Of a stretch of DNA of 64,000 nucleotides, positions 50,865-59,435 are shown piece by piece. The DNA comes from Flocculibacter collagenilyticus. GTDB taxonomy: Bacteria; Pseudomonadota; Gammaproteobacteria; Enterobacterales; Alteromonadaceae. Position 1 is the first letter of the stretch. Each line of letters starts with the position of its first letter. The stretch is from positions 434,001-498,000 of the forward strand of contig NZ_CP059888.1 in NCBI RefSeq assembly GCF_016469335.1. The letters run 5' to 3'. The notes below the pieces were generated by a model that saw only the letters and a program-made list of their open reading frames with translations, made no database searches and was not told where the DNA came from. A program made the translations under genes and the position numbers.

Positions 50865-52166
50865 CAAAAAATCCTCGCAATTGCACTACCAATGATTGTG
50901 TCTAATATTACCGTGCCTTTGCTTGGATTAGTAGACACTGCGGTAATGGGGCACTTAGATTCTGAAGATTATTTAGCGGGTGTTGCTGTTGGCGCGATGA
51001 TTACTTCGTTTATCTTCTGGTTAATGGGCTTTTTGCGAATGGCCACAACCGGCTTAATTGCACAAGCCCACGGTGCTAAAAATTGGCAGCATATTGAACG
51101 TCATTGTCAGCAATCTATTATTATCATCGTAGTGCTTACAATCCTATTTTTGCTTTTGCATCAAACCATTAAAGTGTTTGCATTAAGCATGGCTGGGGCA
51201 AGTGAGTCAGTAACGTATTATGCTGGGCAGTATTTTGATGTACGTATTTGGAGCTTCCCGGCTGTTGCATTTAACTTGGTGATTATGGGCGTTTTACTTG
51301 GGCTGCAAAATGCAAAAGGCCCGATGATCCTGCTTATCGTTACTAATTTATTGAATATGCTGTTGGATGTTGTGTTTGTATTCGGTTTTAATTGGGATGT
51401 GAAAGGTGTGGCCGCGGCGTCACTCATTGCAGATTATGTTGGCCTTGGTTTTGGATTATACCTAGTAAGAAAAGTATTATTGGCAGCAGGTTATGCTATT
51501 CCTCGGTTTAATATTAAACAGGCAATGCAGCAAAACTATTCGCGGTTTATGTCATTAAATCGAGATATTTTAATTCGTTCGTTATGCTTGCAAATATGCT
51601 TTGTTTTTATGACGTTTGCAGGTGCCCGAATGGGCGACAATATTGTTGCGGCAAATGCGATTTTGCTCAACTTTTTAATGCTTATTTCGTTTGGCTTAGA
51701 TGGATTTGCTTACGCGGCAGAAGCCTTAGTGGGTAAAGCCTATGGTGAAAGAAATACGGCCTTGATTAAGCATAACGTTAAACTCACTTTAATTTGGTCG
51801 GTACTGTTAAGCGCATTGTTTAGCGTATTTTTTGCTGTGTTTGGTGTGTATATCATCCGGCTAATGACAGATTTGCCACATATTATTACAACTGCAAACG
51901 CTTATTTTGCATGGATAATAGGGCTGCCGCTGGTGGCAGTGTGGTGCTTTCTGTTCGATGGAGTATTTATTGGATTAACACGAGCCAAAGACATGCGCAA
52001 TAGCATGATTGTTTCAATGTTGTTGGGATTTTTTGCGGTATGGTGGTTGAGCCAATCGTGGGGGAATCACGGCTTATGGCTGGCGATGACGTCATTTATG
52101 CTGATGCGTGGCGTAACCTTGGCATGGCGTTATCGCATGCTGATTAATAATAAGCTAGTTGAATAG
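50832..52166 (+). CDS. dinF: MATE family efflux transporter DinF
   Basis: A 444-residue protein with 12 TM helices, matching the DinF subfamily of MATE: IALPMIVSNITVPLLGLVDT then AVMGHLDSEDYLAGVAVGA, and FLRMATTGLIAQAHGA. It exports organic cations or oxidised compounds in exchange for H+ or Na+. In E. coli dinF follows lexA and is SOS-regulated; here it is 20 kb from lexA and no CTGT-N8-ACAG box is visible near its start. The ATG at 50832 is used; a GTG at 50853 would also give a complete helix 1. Either way its 5' end overlaps that of the divergent deacetylase gene. Confidence 0.9.
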   Translation: MAYLRFNVTEHQKILAIALPMIVSNITVPLLGLVDTAVMGHLDSEDYLAGVAVGAMITSFIFWLMGFLRMATTGLIAQAHGAKNWQHIERHCQQSIIIIVVLTILFLLLHQTIKVFALSMAGASESVTYYAGQYFDVRIWSFPAVAFNLVIMGVLLGLQNAKGPMILLIVTNLLNMLLDVVFVFGFNWDVKGVAAASLIADYVGLGFGLYLVRKVLLAAGYAIPRFNIKQAMQQNYSRFMSLNRDILIRSLCLQICFVFMTFAGARMGDNIVAANAILLNFLMLISFGLDGFAYAAEALVGKAYGERNTALIKHNVKLTLIWSVLLSALFSVFFAVFGVYIIRLMTDLPHIITTANAYFAWIIGLPLVAVWCFLFDGVFIGLTRAKDMRNSMIVSMLLGFFAVWWLSQSWGNHGLWLAMTSFMLMRGVTLAWRYRMLINNKLVE

Positions 52167-52202
52167 CTCATAGTTAAATAATATTAGGTCAACGTATCTT
52201 TG

Positions 52203-52460
52203 TTAACGCTGCCAGAATTTTGCTAAACGATTTGCCAAAATACCGATATAGCCAAGCGCACACACAATAATGGCGAAGCCTAAAATAACTAAGCCAATAA
52301 TCTGATACCAGTGTGATTGATAATATCCTAATGCAATAAAGCCTACCGCAACTAAAAATAATGCTAAGCCAGTTAAGAATATTCGTAGGCTTTTTTTGGG
52401 GTTACGTCCAAGTCGGTTTAGTTGCTTTAATAAAAATATAAAAACGGCGGTATTTTTCAT
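52203..52460 (-). CDS. Small membrane protein (85 aa)
   Basis: The frame starts MKNTAVFIFLLKQLNRLGRN, followed by two TM helices (about 26-46 LRIFLTGLALFLVAVGFIAL and 54-74 IIGLVILGFAIIVCALGYIG) and a basic tail. A longer frame to 52490 would start inside the nfuA terminator without a ribosome site, so the ATG at 52460 is preferred. No family recognised. It lies downstream of nfuA and opposes dinF at its 3' end. Confidence 0.55.
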   Translation of the reverse strand: MKNTAVFIFLLKQLNRLGRNPKKSLRIFLTGLALFLVAVGFIALGYYQSHWYQIIGLVILGFAIIVCALGYIGILANRLAKFWQR

Positions 52461-52488
52461 GCTCAGTATATTATCAACAAACAGATAC

Positions 52489-52512
52489 AAAAAAGGAGCG
52501 TACCGCTCCTTT
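52489..52512 (-). terminator. Rho-independent terminator of nfuA
   Basis: GGAGCG TAC CGCTCC stem with flanking A/T runs (TTTTTT on the minus strand), 26 nt after the nfuA stop. Confidence 0.82.
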
Positions 52513-52537
52513 ATATTTAATCTAGCGCGTGTGTAAA

Positions 52538-53116
52538 TTAATAGTAAGAATGCTCACCTGCTTGGTGCTCAGTTACGTCTTTCACGCCACTTAGTTCACT
52601 TTCAAAGCGTTGAAGTAATTCTTTTTCAATGCCTTCTTTAAGTGTTACATCAACCATACTACAACCGTTGCAACCACCACCAAATTGTAAAATAGCAATC
52701 TTATCGTCAGTAATTTCGGTTACTCTTACATTACCACCATGGTTAGCAAGTTGCGGATTTATTTCAGACTCAATCACATACTGCACGCGCTCCATTAATG
52801 GCGCGTTGTCATCCACTTTACGCATTTTAGCGTTAGGAGCTTTTAACGTGAGCTGAGAGCCCATTTGGTCAGTTTGGAAATCTATCTCAGCGTCTGCTAG
52901 AAACGGGCTGCTTTCTTCATCGACAACAGCATCAAATCCATTGTAATTAAACGTTAGATCTGTTTCTTCAACAGCATCGGCAGGGCAGTAAGATACGCCA
53001 CACTCAGCTTGCGGAGTACCAGGGTTAACAACAAAAACACGAATGTTGGTACCTTCTTCTTGTTGAGAAAGAAGGTTTTTAAAATGCGCTTGGGCAGTTT
53101 CGGAAATATTAATCAT
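52538..53116 (-). CDS. nfuA: Fe/S biogenesis protein NfuA
   Basis: NfuA is a carrier that accepts [4Fe-4S] clusters and hands them to apoproteins. The 192-residue protein combines an N-terminal A-type-like domain lacking the three Cys of true A-type carriers ([16 protein letters not shown]) with the C-terminal Nfu domain holding the cluster cysteines Cys149-x-x-Cys152 in [13 protein letters not shown] and the [13 protein letters not shown] block. Length and motifs are those of gammaproteobacterial NfuA. Often near comF/bioH (gntX-bioH) in this group, as here. Confidence 0.96.
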   Translation of the reverse strand: MINISETAQAHFKNLLSQQEEGTNIRVFVVNPGTPQAECGVSYCPADAVEETDLTFNYNGFDAVVDEESSPFLADAEIDFQTDQMGSQLTLKAPNAKMRKVDDNAPLMERVQYVIESEINPQLANHGGNVRVTEITDDKIAILQFGGGCNGCSMVDVTLKEGIEKELLQRFESELSGVKDVTEHQAGEHSYY

Positions 53117-53305
53117 AACGTAAATAATATCTGACTAAATTACTCGGGAATTTGTTAATGATACTCCTTGTTTTAGGCAAGTGCCAGTATCGTGTTTAAA
53201 AAGTTCATCAGCTAGGTCATAATTAGCTAGGGTCAGTTGTTAGTGAAAAACTCACCCTCTTAAACAGTTCTAAAATTAAATTCCAAATAAATCAGTAGGC
53301 TTTTT

Positions 53306-55900
53306 ATGCGCGGTTATGTTTTCTTTGTGTTGGCATTGGTAATAAGTAGTTGGTTAACAACGTTATCTAATAGTGTTATGGCTGCTCCTGTACAAGATTA
53401 TTTACCCGATAAAGTAAAGTATGATCCTAAAATTCCTACGCCAGAACAAGTATTGGGGTTTGAGCTAGGGGATCATTATTTACGACATGATCAAGTATTA
53501 CGCTATATGCAAACGTTGGCCGATACCAGTTCCCGAGTAAGCATTAAGAAAATTGGTCAAACACATGAATTGCGTGATTTGGTGTTAATGCAATTTTCTG
53601 CTGCTGATATGCAACCAAAATTGGAAGCAATTAGGCAGCAACACATCGAAAAACTCGCAACGGGGCAACCTGCGCAAGCATCAGATGTTATGGTGTTATG
53701 GATGGGCTATAGCGTTCATGGTGACGAGTCGAGCGGTAGCAATGCGGCATTAGCGGTGGCTTACTATTTAGCGGCGGCGCAAGGCGAGCACGTTAATCGA
53801 TTACTCAACAACAGCGTGGTGTTATTGGATCCAAGTTTAAACCCCGATGGGTTAGACCGCTTCGCAATGTGGAGTAACATGCACCGAGGTTCAGTAGCGA
53901 GTGCTGATCCGGCACACCGTGAACATATTCAAGACTGGCCAACGGGGCGAACAAATCATTTTTGGTTTGACCTTAATCGTGACTGGCTATTACTACAGCA
54001 CCCTGAATCAATTGCTCGAATTGAGCAATTTCATTTATGGAAACCCAATGTGTTAACCGATTTTCATGAAATGGGAACTGATAGCACCTATTTTTTCCAG
54101 CCGGGCATCGCCACACGTACTCACCCGTTAACGCCAGTGAAAAATACCGAATTAACTAAATCATTAGCTGCATTTCATGCTCAAGCTTTTGATCAACAAG
54201 GTCAGCTTTATTTTACTCAAGAAAGTTTTGATGACTTTTATTATGGAAAAGGCTCTACTTATCCAGATATTAATGGTTCATTAGGTATTTTATTTGAGCA
54301 AGGCAGTAGTCGAGGGAAAATACAAGAATCTATCAATGGCGTGGTTACGTTTGAGCAGGCAATTAAAAATCAAGTAACGGCGTCACTTTCAACCTTTCAA
54401 GGCGCGTTAATTAATAAAAAGCCACTGCTGGATTATCAAGCAGATTTTTACTCAAATGTTGACAAACAAGCTTCTGACGACCCATTAAACGGTTATTTGC
54501 TTTCTGAAAAGCATGACAGTTTTCGCTTAAATGCCTTATTAACAACTCTGAAGCGCCATCAAATTGAAGCCTACCAATTAACAAAAGATCTGACCTTAGA
54601 TAACCAAAACTATGGCAAAGACTATAGTTATTTTGTGCCACTAGCACAGCCCCAATACCGCTTAATTAAAGCGATTTTTAGCACACAAAAACAATTTCAG
54701 GATAATACATTTTATGACGTGTCGGCGTGGACACTGCCGTATGCTTACAACATTGAATTTAAACCAGTAAAACGCAGCTGGGGTTTAAAAACACGCGAGC
54801 AAGCTTGGCAAGTTGAAACGCCAAAATTAGCTAACGTAAGTGCCACGTTGAATGAACAATCTGACTACTATGCGTATGGATTACCTTGGGATGACTACCT
54901 TGCACCAAAGTTTTTAAGCTTGGCATTACAGGCTGGCATCATTGCAAAAGTATCGAGCGAGCCATTTAATGCGATTACACAACAAGGGCAACACAGTTTT
55001 GCCAGAGGCACGATTTTATTTGCTAAAGGCGTACAAACCCAGCCAGATTGGCGAGCAAAGTTAACCAAAATTGAACAACAAACAGCATTAACATTATTGC
55101 CGATAAAATCTGGTTTAACGCCAATAGGTGCAGATTTGGGTAGCCGCTCAATGTACCCAGTAGCGCTGCCTAAGGTACTGATTATTGGCGGGAAAGGTGT
55201 AAGCCAATATGAAGTTGGCGAAATGTGGTACTACATGGATAGATATTTAGCCATTGCTCCAACTATTGTTGAAGCAAACCGTATCGCAAAGCTTGATTTA
55301 TCACGTTACTCTCATATTGTGATGGCACAAGGAAACTATGATCAGCTATCCAAGTCGGCAATTGAAAACATTACGGCATGGGTGAAGCAGGGCGGCACCA
55401 TTTTTGGCCAAAAATCAGGTGCAGCGTGGTTAGTTGACAATAAGCTATTAAAAACAAGCTATTTATCTAAGAAAGAGATGGCTGACCGATTTGAAACCGC
55501 TAACCTAACCTATGGTGAAAGAGAAGCGCTGCAAGGGCAGCAACGCATTGCAGGGGCCATTTACAAAACTGAATTAGACTTGACGCATCCGCTTGCATTT
55601 GGTTACAGCCATGCTGAATTACCCGTATTTAAAAATAGCACCATGCTACTAATGCCTGCTAAAGCACCGTTTACGACAGTAGCTAAGTATACTGAGAAGC
55701 CTTTACTTGCTGGATTCTCTGCTGCCAGAAATGTAGAGCAAATTGCTAAAGGTGTAACTTTGATTGCGCATAACCACGGTAAAGGCAGAGTGATTGCAAG
55801 TACTGATAATGTTAACTTCAGAGGCTTTTGGTACGGCACGAGCCGTATTTTTAGCAACGCACTCTTTTTCTCTAAGGTTTATTCAACCAAAGCAGAGTAG
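53306..55900 (+). CDS. Exported M14-family zinc carboxypeptidase-like protein
   Basis: An 864-residue protein with signal peptide (YVFFVLALVISSWLTTL, cleavage near VMAAP). The N-terminal M14 domain shows the zinc ligands H-x-x-E in YSVHGDESSGSNAAL, the NPDGLDRFAMW segment and FWFDLNRDWL, and TDFHEMGTDSTYFFQPG further on. The rest of the protein (about 400-864) is beta-rich with a Rossmann-like class-I-glutamine-amidotransferase-like part (KVLIIGGKGVSQYEVGEMWY), as in many marine M14 peptidases. Predicted to cut C-terminal residues of peptides in the periplasm or outside. Stands alone, divergent from nfuA. Confidence 0.86.
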   Translation: MRGYVFFVLALVISSWLTTLSNSVMAAPVQDYLPDKVKYDPKIPTPEQVLGFELGDHYLRHDQVLRYMQTLADTSSRVSIKKIGQTHELRDLVLMQFSAADMQPKLEAIRQQHIEKLATGQPAQASDVMVLWMGYSVHGDESSGSNAALAVAYYLAAAQGEHVNRLLNNSVVLLDPSLNPDGLDRFAMWSNMHRGSVASADPAHREHIQDWPTGRTNHFWFDLNRDWLLLQHPESIARIEQFHLWKPNVLTDFHEMGTDSTYFFQPGIATRTHPLTPVKNTELTKSLAAFHAQAFDQQGQLYFTQESFDDFYYGKGSTYPDINGSLGILFEQGSSRGKIQESINGVVTFEQAIKNQVTASLSTFQGALINKKPLLDYQADFYSNVDKQASDDPLNGYLLSEKHDSFRLNALLTTLKRHQIEAYQLTKDLTLDNQNYGKDYSYFVPLAQPQYRLIKAIFSTQKQFQDNTFYDVSAWTLPYAYNIEFKPVKRSWGLKTREQAWQVETPKLANVSATLNEQSDYYAYGLPWDDYLAPKFLSLALQAGIIAKVSSEPFNAITQQGQHSFARGTILFAKGVQTQPDWRAKLTKIEQQTALTLLPIKSGLTPIGADLGSRSMYPVALPKVLIIGGKGVSQYEVGEMWYYMDRYLAIAPTIVEANRIAKLDLSRYSHIVMAQGNYDQLSKSAIENITAWVKQGGTIFGQKSGAAWLVDNKLLKTSYLSKKEMADRFETANLTYGEREALQGQQRIAGAIYKTELDLTHPLAFGYSHAELPVFKNSTMLLMPAKAPFTTVAKYTEKPLLAGFSAARNVEQIAKGVTLIAHNHGKGRVIASTDNVNFRGFWYGTSRIFSNALFFSKVYSTKAE

Positions 55901-55913
55901 GTAATTTAGCGTA

Positions 55914-56660
55914 TTAGGCTGGCGTAATTGCAAGTGTCCATATCGATACGGTTTTTACGCCTGCTTGATGCAACACTCGGGTGATTTGCTGTGCGGTAGC
56001 CCCTGTTGTGATTACATCATCAATCACCGCAACATGCTGGTAATTTGCGTTGGCGCATTTCGGGGTAAATTTAAATGTATTTATGTCCTTTTTAAGGCGG
56101 GCGATACGTGTTTTACCTGCTTGTGCTAAGCGCAAACGTGTTCGCTTTAGGCTAGTGACATCCTGCGTTATTGTTAATGAAGCACTTAGTTGTTCACTAA
56201 TCAGCTGCGCTTGATTAAATCCTCGCCAGAGGTATTTGATAGGGTGTAGTGGTACAGGAATTAATACATCTGGTTTTAAGTGGGGCTGTTGCTGTAACTC
56301 AAGCTGGATCTTTTCTTTCAATAAAGTGGTCAGTAACGTGCCACTAGCGTAATGGTTTTGATATTTAAATTGAGATATCAGTTGATTAAAAGGCCATTTA
56401 TATTCCGCAAGCGCAAGCTGATGTTGCCAATTTGGGCGATTCAAACCTGCTCTTATATCGTAGTAATTTAATAAGCAGCCTGTGCGTTCATGGTAGCTGG
56501 GTAAGTCTTTATAACAACATTGGCAAAGCCCTTTTACATGGCTCCATTCATCCAATGGCATTTGACACACAAAGCATCGGCTTGAAAATGATGTGCTTAA
56601 AGTTTGTTGTGCTTTTTTATAGAGCGTGTTGCTGAGTGCGCTTTTAATATCACTAAACAT
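55914..56660 (-). CDS. ComF family protein (GntX-like phosphoribosyltransferase)
   Basis: A 248-residue protein with an N-terminal double-zinc-ribbon (CFVCQMPL and CQCCYKDLP) and a type I phosphoribosyltransferase domain ending in VAVIDDVITTGATAQQ, the PRPP loop. Also ADIRAGLNRP-like segment and GFNQAQLISEQ. Homologous to ComF (DNA uptake in competent bacteria) and to GntX in enterobacteria; the reaction is unknown. The ATG at 56660 has AAGGA six bases upstream and is preferred over an upstream in-frame start. Divergent from bioH, the conserved gntX-bioH arrangement. Confidence 0.87.
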   Translation of the reverse strand: MFSDIKSALSNTLYKKAQQTLSTSFSSRCFVCQMPLDEWSHVKGLCQCCYKDLPSYHERTGCLLNYYDIRAGLNRPNWQHQLALAEYKWPFNQLISQFKYQNHYASGTLLTTLLKEKIQLELQQQPHLKPDVLIPVPLHPIKYLWRGFNQAQLISEQLSASLTITQDVTSLKRTRLRLAQAGKTRIARLKKDINTFKFTPKCANANYQHVAVIDDVITTGATAQQITRVLHQAGVKTVSIWTLAITPA

Positions 56661-56775
56661 TGCAATTCCTTTTGCGAAACGTATGATCACGGCTTCAATT
56701 AATACCTGTGGTTAACACTGTTAGTGCGATTAGTGCAATTAGTGCAAACCGATGTCTGTTCTTATTTGAGTAAGC

Positions 56776-57558
56776 GTGAGTGTAATGGTTATATCGCAAT
56801 ATCAGCAACAAAGTAAAGCAAAGCCTACACTAGCCTTGATTCATGGCTGGGGAGTAAACCATAAAGTGTTTAGCTCGATTGAACCTGAGCTGGCTGAAAA
56901 ATTCGACTTACTTTTAATTGATTTACCCGGCTTCGGCAATCAGGTTCAGCAATCAATAGCAGAGTATGATTTAGAGTCACTAGCTAACGTAGTTGCAGAA
57001 CAAGTACCAGATAATGCCATTGTTTGTGGGTGGTCTTTGGGTGGTTTGGTTGCACTGAAAATGGCAATCTTAGCGCCAAAGCGATATAAGGCCATAGGCT
57101 TGATTGCAAGCTCTCCACGCTTTGTTGAAACAGATAATTGGCGAGGTATCAAGCCCTCGGTACTTACCCAGTTTGCTGCCGAATTAGCTAAAAATATTGA
57201 ACAAACGATAGCTCGATTTTTAGCCATTCAAGCAATGGGGGCTGAAAATGCCCGTAGTGACATTAAACAGTTAAAAGCACAGCTATCAACTATGCCTGCG
57301 CCGTCTTCACAGGCGTTATATGCAGGCTTGGATATTTTACAAGATACAGATTTAAGAGATCAGCTAAAGTCTATTGAAATCCCGATAAAAGGGATTTTTG
57401 GCAAATTAGACAGTTTGGTGCCGTATGCAAGTGTGCAGGCATTAGCTGGGCAATCGTGCTTTTCACACTTAGCCATTATTGAAAAAGCCTCACATGCCCC
57501 GTTTGTTTCTCATAAAGAAGCGTTTTTATCGCACTTTTTTGATATGTTTGAAAATTAA
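56776..57558 (+). CDS. bioH: Pimeloyl-ACP methyl ester carboxylesterase BioH
   Basis: BioH frees pimeloyl-ACP from its methyl ester in the biotin pathway. The 260-residue alpha/beta hydrolase has the oxyanion region LALIHGWGVNHKVF, the nucleophile elbow GWSLGGLVALKMA (Ser about 91), acid in FGKLDSLVPYAS and the catalytic His in IEKASHAPFVSH. The GTG at 56776 is used; an ATG at 56785 is equally possible (weak ribosome site for both). Divergent from the ComF-family gene, the typical gammaproteobacterial pair. Confidence 0.93.
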   Translation: MSVMVISQYQQQSKAKPTLALIHGWGVNHKVFSSIEPELAEKFDLLLIDLPGFGNQVQQSIAEYDLESLANVVAEQVPDNAIVCGWSLGGLVALKMAILAPKRYKAIGLIASSPRFVETDNWRGIKPSVLTQFAAELAKNIEQTIARFLAIQAMGAENARSDIKQLKAQLSTMPAPSSQALYAGLDILQDTDLRDQLKSIEIPIKGIFGKLDSLVPYASVQALAGQSCFSHLAIIEKASHAPFVSHKEAFLSHFFDMFEN

Positions 57559-57716
57559 TAATTATTTCAATTAAGTAGCTTGGTTTTGGTTACGAAATCA
57601 AGCAGAGCGCGTGCTTTATTTGAGGCTAACGCTATTACAAATACGCTAAAAGCTTTATTTTTACTTCTGAATGGTTAATAATTATACAGTGCTATTGTAA
57701 CTTTCGGGAGGTAGCC

Positions 57717-58061
57717 ATGACAGATAACTTTGCCAGTATAAACTCAGCATTCAATTCAGGAGTGCAAGGTTTCTCACGCGCCTCTGATGGGCTTAAAGAT
57801 GTAGCTTTAAATATTAATCGACGAGCTGCACAAGAGCGTGAGATCCAAAACCTACAAGATACATCAGTTGGAAATGCACGTGATCAACAAGCGCTTGAGG
57901 TTGCAGACGATGCTGTTAACCAACCGACCACACCAACGGCGCCAGATTTTACAGATTCATTAGTGCAATTGCGGGTTGAGCAACGAAATGCAGAAGTGAA
58001 TGCAAAAACCATTGAAACCGCAGATGATGTACTGGGTACTATCATTGATGTAAGAGTATAG
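57717..58061 (+). CDS. Small flagellar-rod-like protein (114 aa)
   Basis: A 114-residue hydrophilic protein. The N-terminus FNSGVQGFSRASDGLKDVALNI and the C-terminus LRVEQRNAEVNAKTIETADD plus VLGTIIDVRV resemble the helical termini of flagellar rod/hook proteins (FlgC/FlgG-type), which pair in the axial structure; the middle is short. It might be a rod-like adaptor or a non-flagellar relic of that fold. CGGGAGGTAGCC precedes the ATG. It precedes the SprA-related gene by 12 nt, so the two are likely cotranscribed. Confidence 0.6.
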   Translation: MTDNFASINSAFNSGVQGFSRASDGLKDVALNINRRAAQEREIQNLQDTSVGNARDQQALEVADDAVNQPTTPTAPDFTDSLVQLRVEQRNAEVNAKTIETADDVLGTIIDVRV

Positions 58062-58073
58062 AGTGTTAATTCT

Positions 58074-59249
58074 ATGAATATTGCGACGCCATATCCAACT
58101 CATATACCAATGAGTAACGCTAATCCCGCAACAGAGGCTGCGAAGCGGGATAGCGATGCGCGTCAGCTTATTGTTAAAACAGAAGAGATGGCGGCAGGTA
58201 ACGCTGAAAAGGGCGTGGGTGCAGAGTCTGACCGTGCCAAATCTCAATCTGCCTTAGTCCAATCTCCAGTTTATGAATTTCCAAGTAATGACAAGTCTGA
58301 TAAAGATGAAATTCATGAGCGAGAAAAAAATCCAGATCAAGATTCTTCTCAGCAAGAGCCTTCCCAAGACTCTTCTCAAAATGACGCGTCAGGTTCAGAT
58401 TCTTCCCAATCAGGTGACACGTCAGGTGATACGTCAGGTGAAAATCAAGATGCAAATGGCAGTACCGAAGACGCTCAATCAGACGCTGAAAGGCGCGAGC
58501 AAGAGCTTGAGTTAAAGCAAGTTCAAGAACTTAAGCAACGAGATGCGGAAGTGAAAGCTCATGAGCAGGCGCATGCCGCTATTGGCGGTAGTTATGCAGG
58601 CGCGCCTTCCTATGAATATGAGACTGGTCCTGATGGTGCAAAATATGCGGTGAGTGGAGAAGTATCGATTGATACGGCACCTGTACCTGATGATGCGAGA
58701 GCAACCATAGAAAAAATGGAAACGGTGCGTGCAGCGGCATTAGCGCCAGCTGAGCCTTCTTCTCAAGATCGCTCAGTGGCTGCGCAAGCGACGCAAGAAC
58801 TCAATGCTGCCCGCGCAGACTTGCTTCGAGAGAATGCTGAAGCGTTAAGTGAGCAAAAAGAAAAAGCGACTGAATTAAATGAAACCGACGAGGTTGATAA
58901 CACGTTAAGCGTTGCGCCCGAAGATACTGCTTTTTTTCAACAAGCGATTGAGTCTCCGTTTGATGTTGATGCTGGCACCTTGTTACAAAAACTGCCTGAC
59001 GCCATTGAGCTGAGCGATGATGACAGACTAGAACTGCAAGAGCATTCAGAGTTAGGGTTATCAGCCCCTGTAGACATTGTGCAAAGGTATGTGGCTCAGC
59101 TAAATATCGCTGAGCAAGCAACCGCGCCACCACCGTTACAATTTGACCGTGCTGCTGAAATTAATGAACGCGCAGCCCGTATTCAAAACTTTTATCAAGC
59201 GGCTACGTCGCCAGCTAACAACAACCAGTTCAGCCAACTCGTCGGCTAG
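58074..59249 (+). CDS. SprA-related putative metalloprotease
   Basis: A 391-residue protein. The central conserved block (about 155-205) reads HEQAHAAIGGSYAGAPSYEY and continues into SGEVSIDTAPVPDD; this H-E-x-x-H segment is the hallmark of the SprA-related family (PF12118), thought to be zinc peptidases. The N-terminal third is a disordered Ser/Asp/Gln-rich linker (SSQQEPSQDSSQND), and the C-terminal part is acidic and helical. No signal peptide is seen. Members are often near flagellar genes in Alteromonadales, Campylobacter and Shewanella-like genomes; the upstream small rod-like gene fits this. Confidence 0.75.
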   Translation: MNIATPYPTHIPMSNANPATEAAKRDSDARQLIVKTEEMAAGNAEKGVGAESDRAKSQSALVQSPVYEFPSNDKSDKDEIHEREKNPDQDSSQQEPSQDSSQNDASGSDSSQSGDTSGDTSGENQDANGSTEDAQSDAERREQELELKQVQELKQRDAEVKAHEQAHAAIGGSYAGAPSYEYETGPDGAKYAVSGEVSIDTAPVPDDARATIEKMETVRAAALAPAEPSSQDRSVAAQATQELNAARADLLRENAEALSEQKEKATELNETDEVDNTLSVAPEDTAFFQQAIESPFDVDAGTLLQKLPDAIELSDDDRLELQEHSELGLSAPVDIVQRYVAQLNIAEQATAPPPLQFDRAAEINERAARIQNFYQAATSPANNNQFSQLVG

Positions 59250-59318
59250 CGCACTGGTCTTGTCGCGTTTATTCTATTTCACTTATTGTCAGAATAACTT
59301 ATGAGTCGGTCACTTTAT

Positions 59319-59374
59319 TCGATTGCAGAGAGTCGATTGTAAAAAATCGATTGCAAAGAGTCGACTGCAGAGGT
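59319..59374. repeat. Four tandem copies of a 14-bp unit
   Basis: Units at 59319, 59333, 59347 and 59361: TCGATTGCAGAGAG, TCGATTGTAAAAAA, TCGATTGCAAAGAG, TCGACTGCAGAGGT. No frame is maintained. Lies between two convergent genes. Confidence 0.75.
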
Positions 59375-59376
59375 GA

Positions 59377-59406
59377 GCAAGCGCAGTTTTCCATGCCTGC
59401 GCTTGC
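59377..59406. terminator. Perfect 10-bp hairpin between convergent genes
   Basis: GCAAGCGCAG and CTGCGCTTGC with a 10-nt loop, right after the tandem repeats. GC-rich, without a U-tract on either strand; might block both transcripts of the SprA-related and tex genes. Confidence 0.5.
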
Positions 59407-59435
59407 GTCAACACTGCACCGTTTATCATGTCGGA

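Noticed and set aside
59319-59374. Short regular repeats considered as a CRISPR array
   Set aside because: Units are directly abutting 14-mers without spacers, and no cas genes are present.
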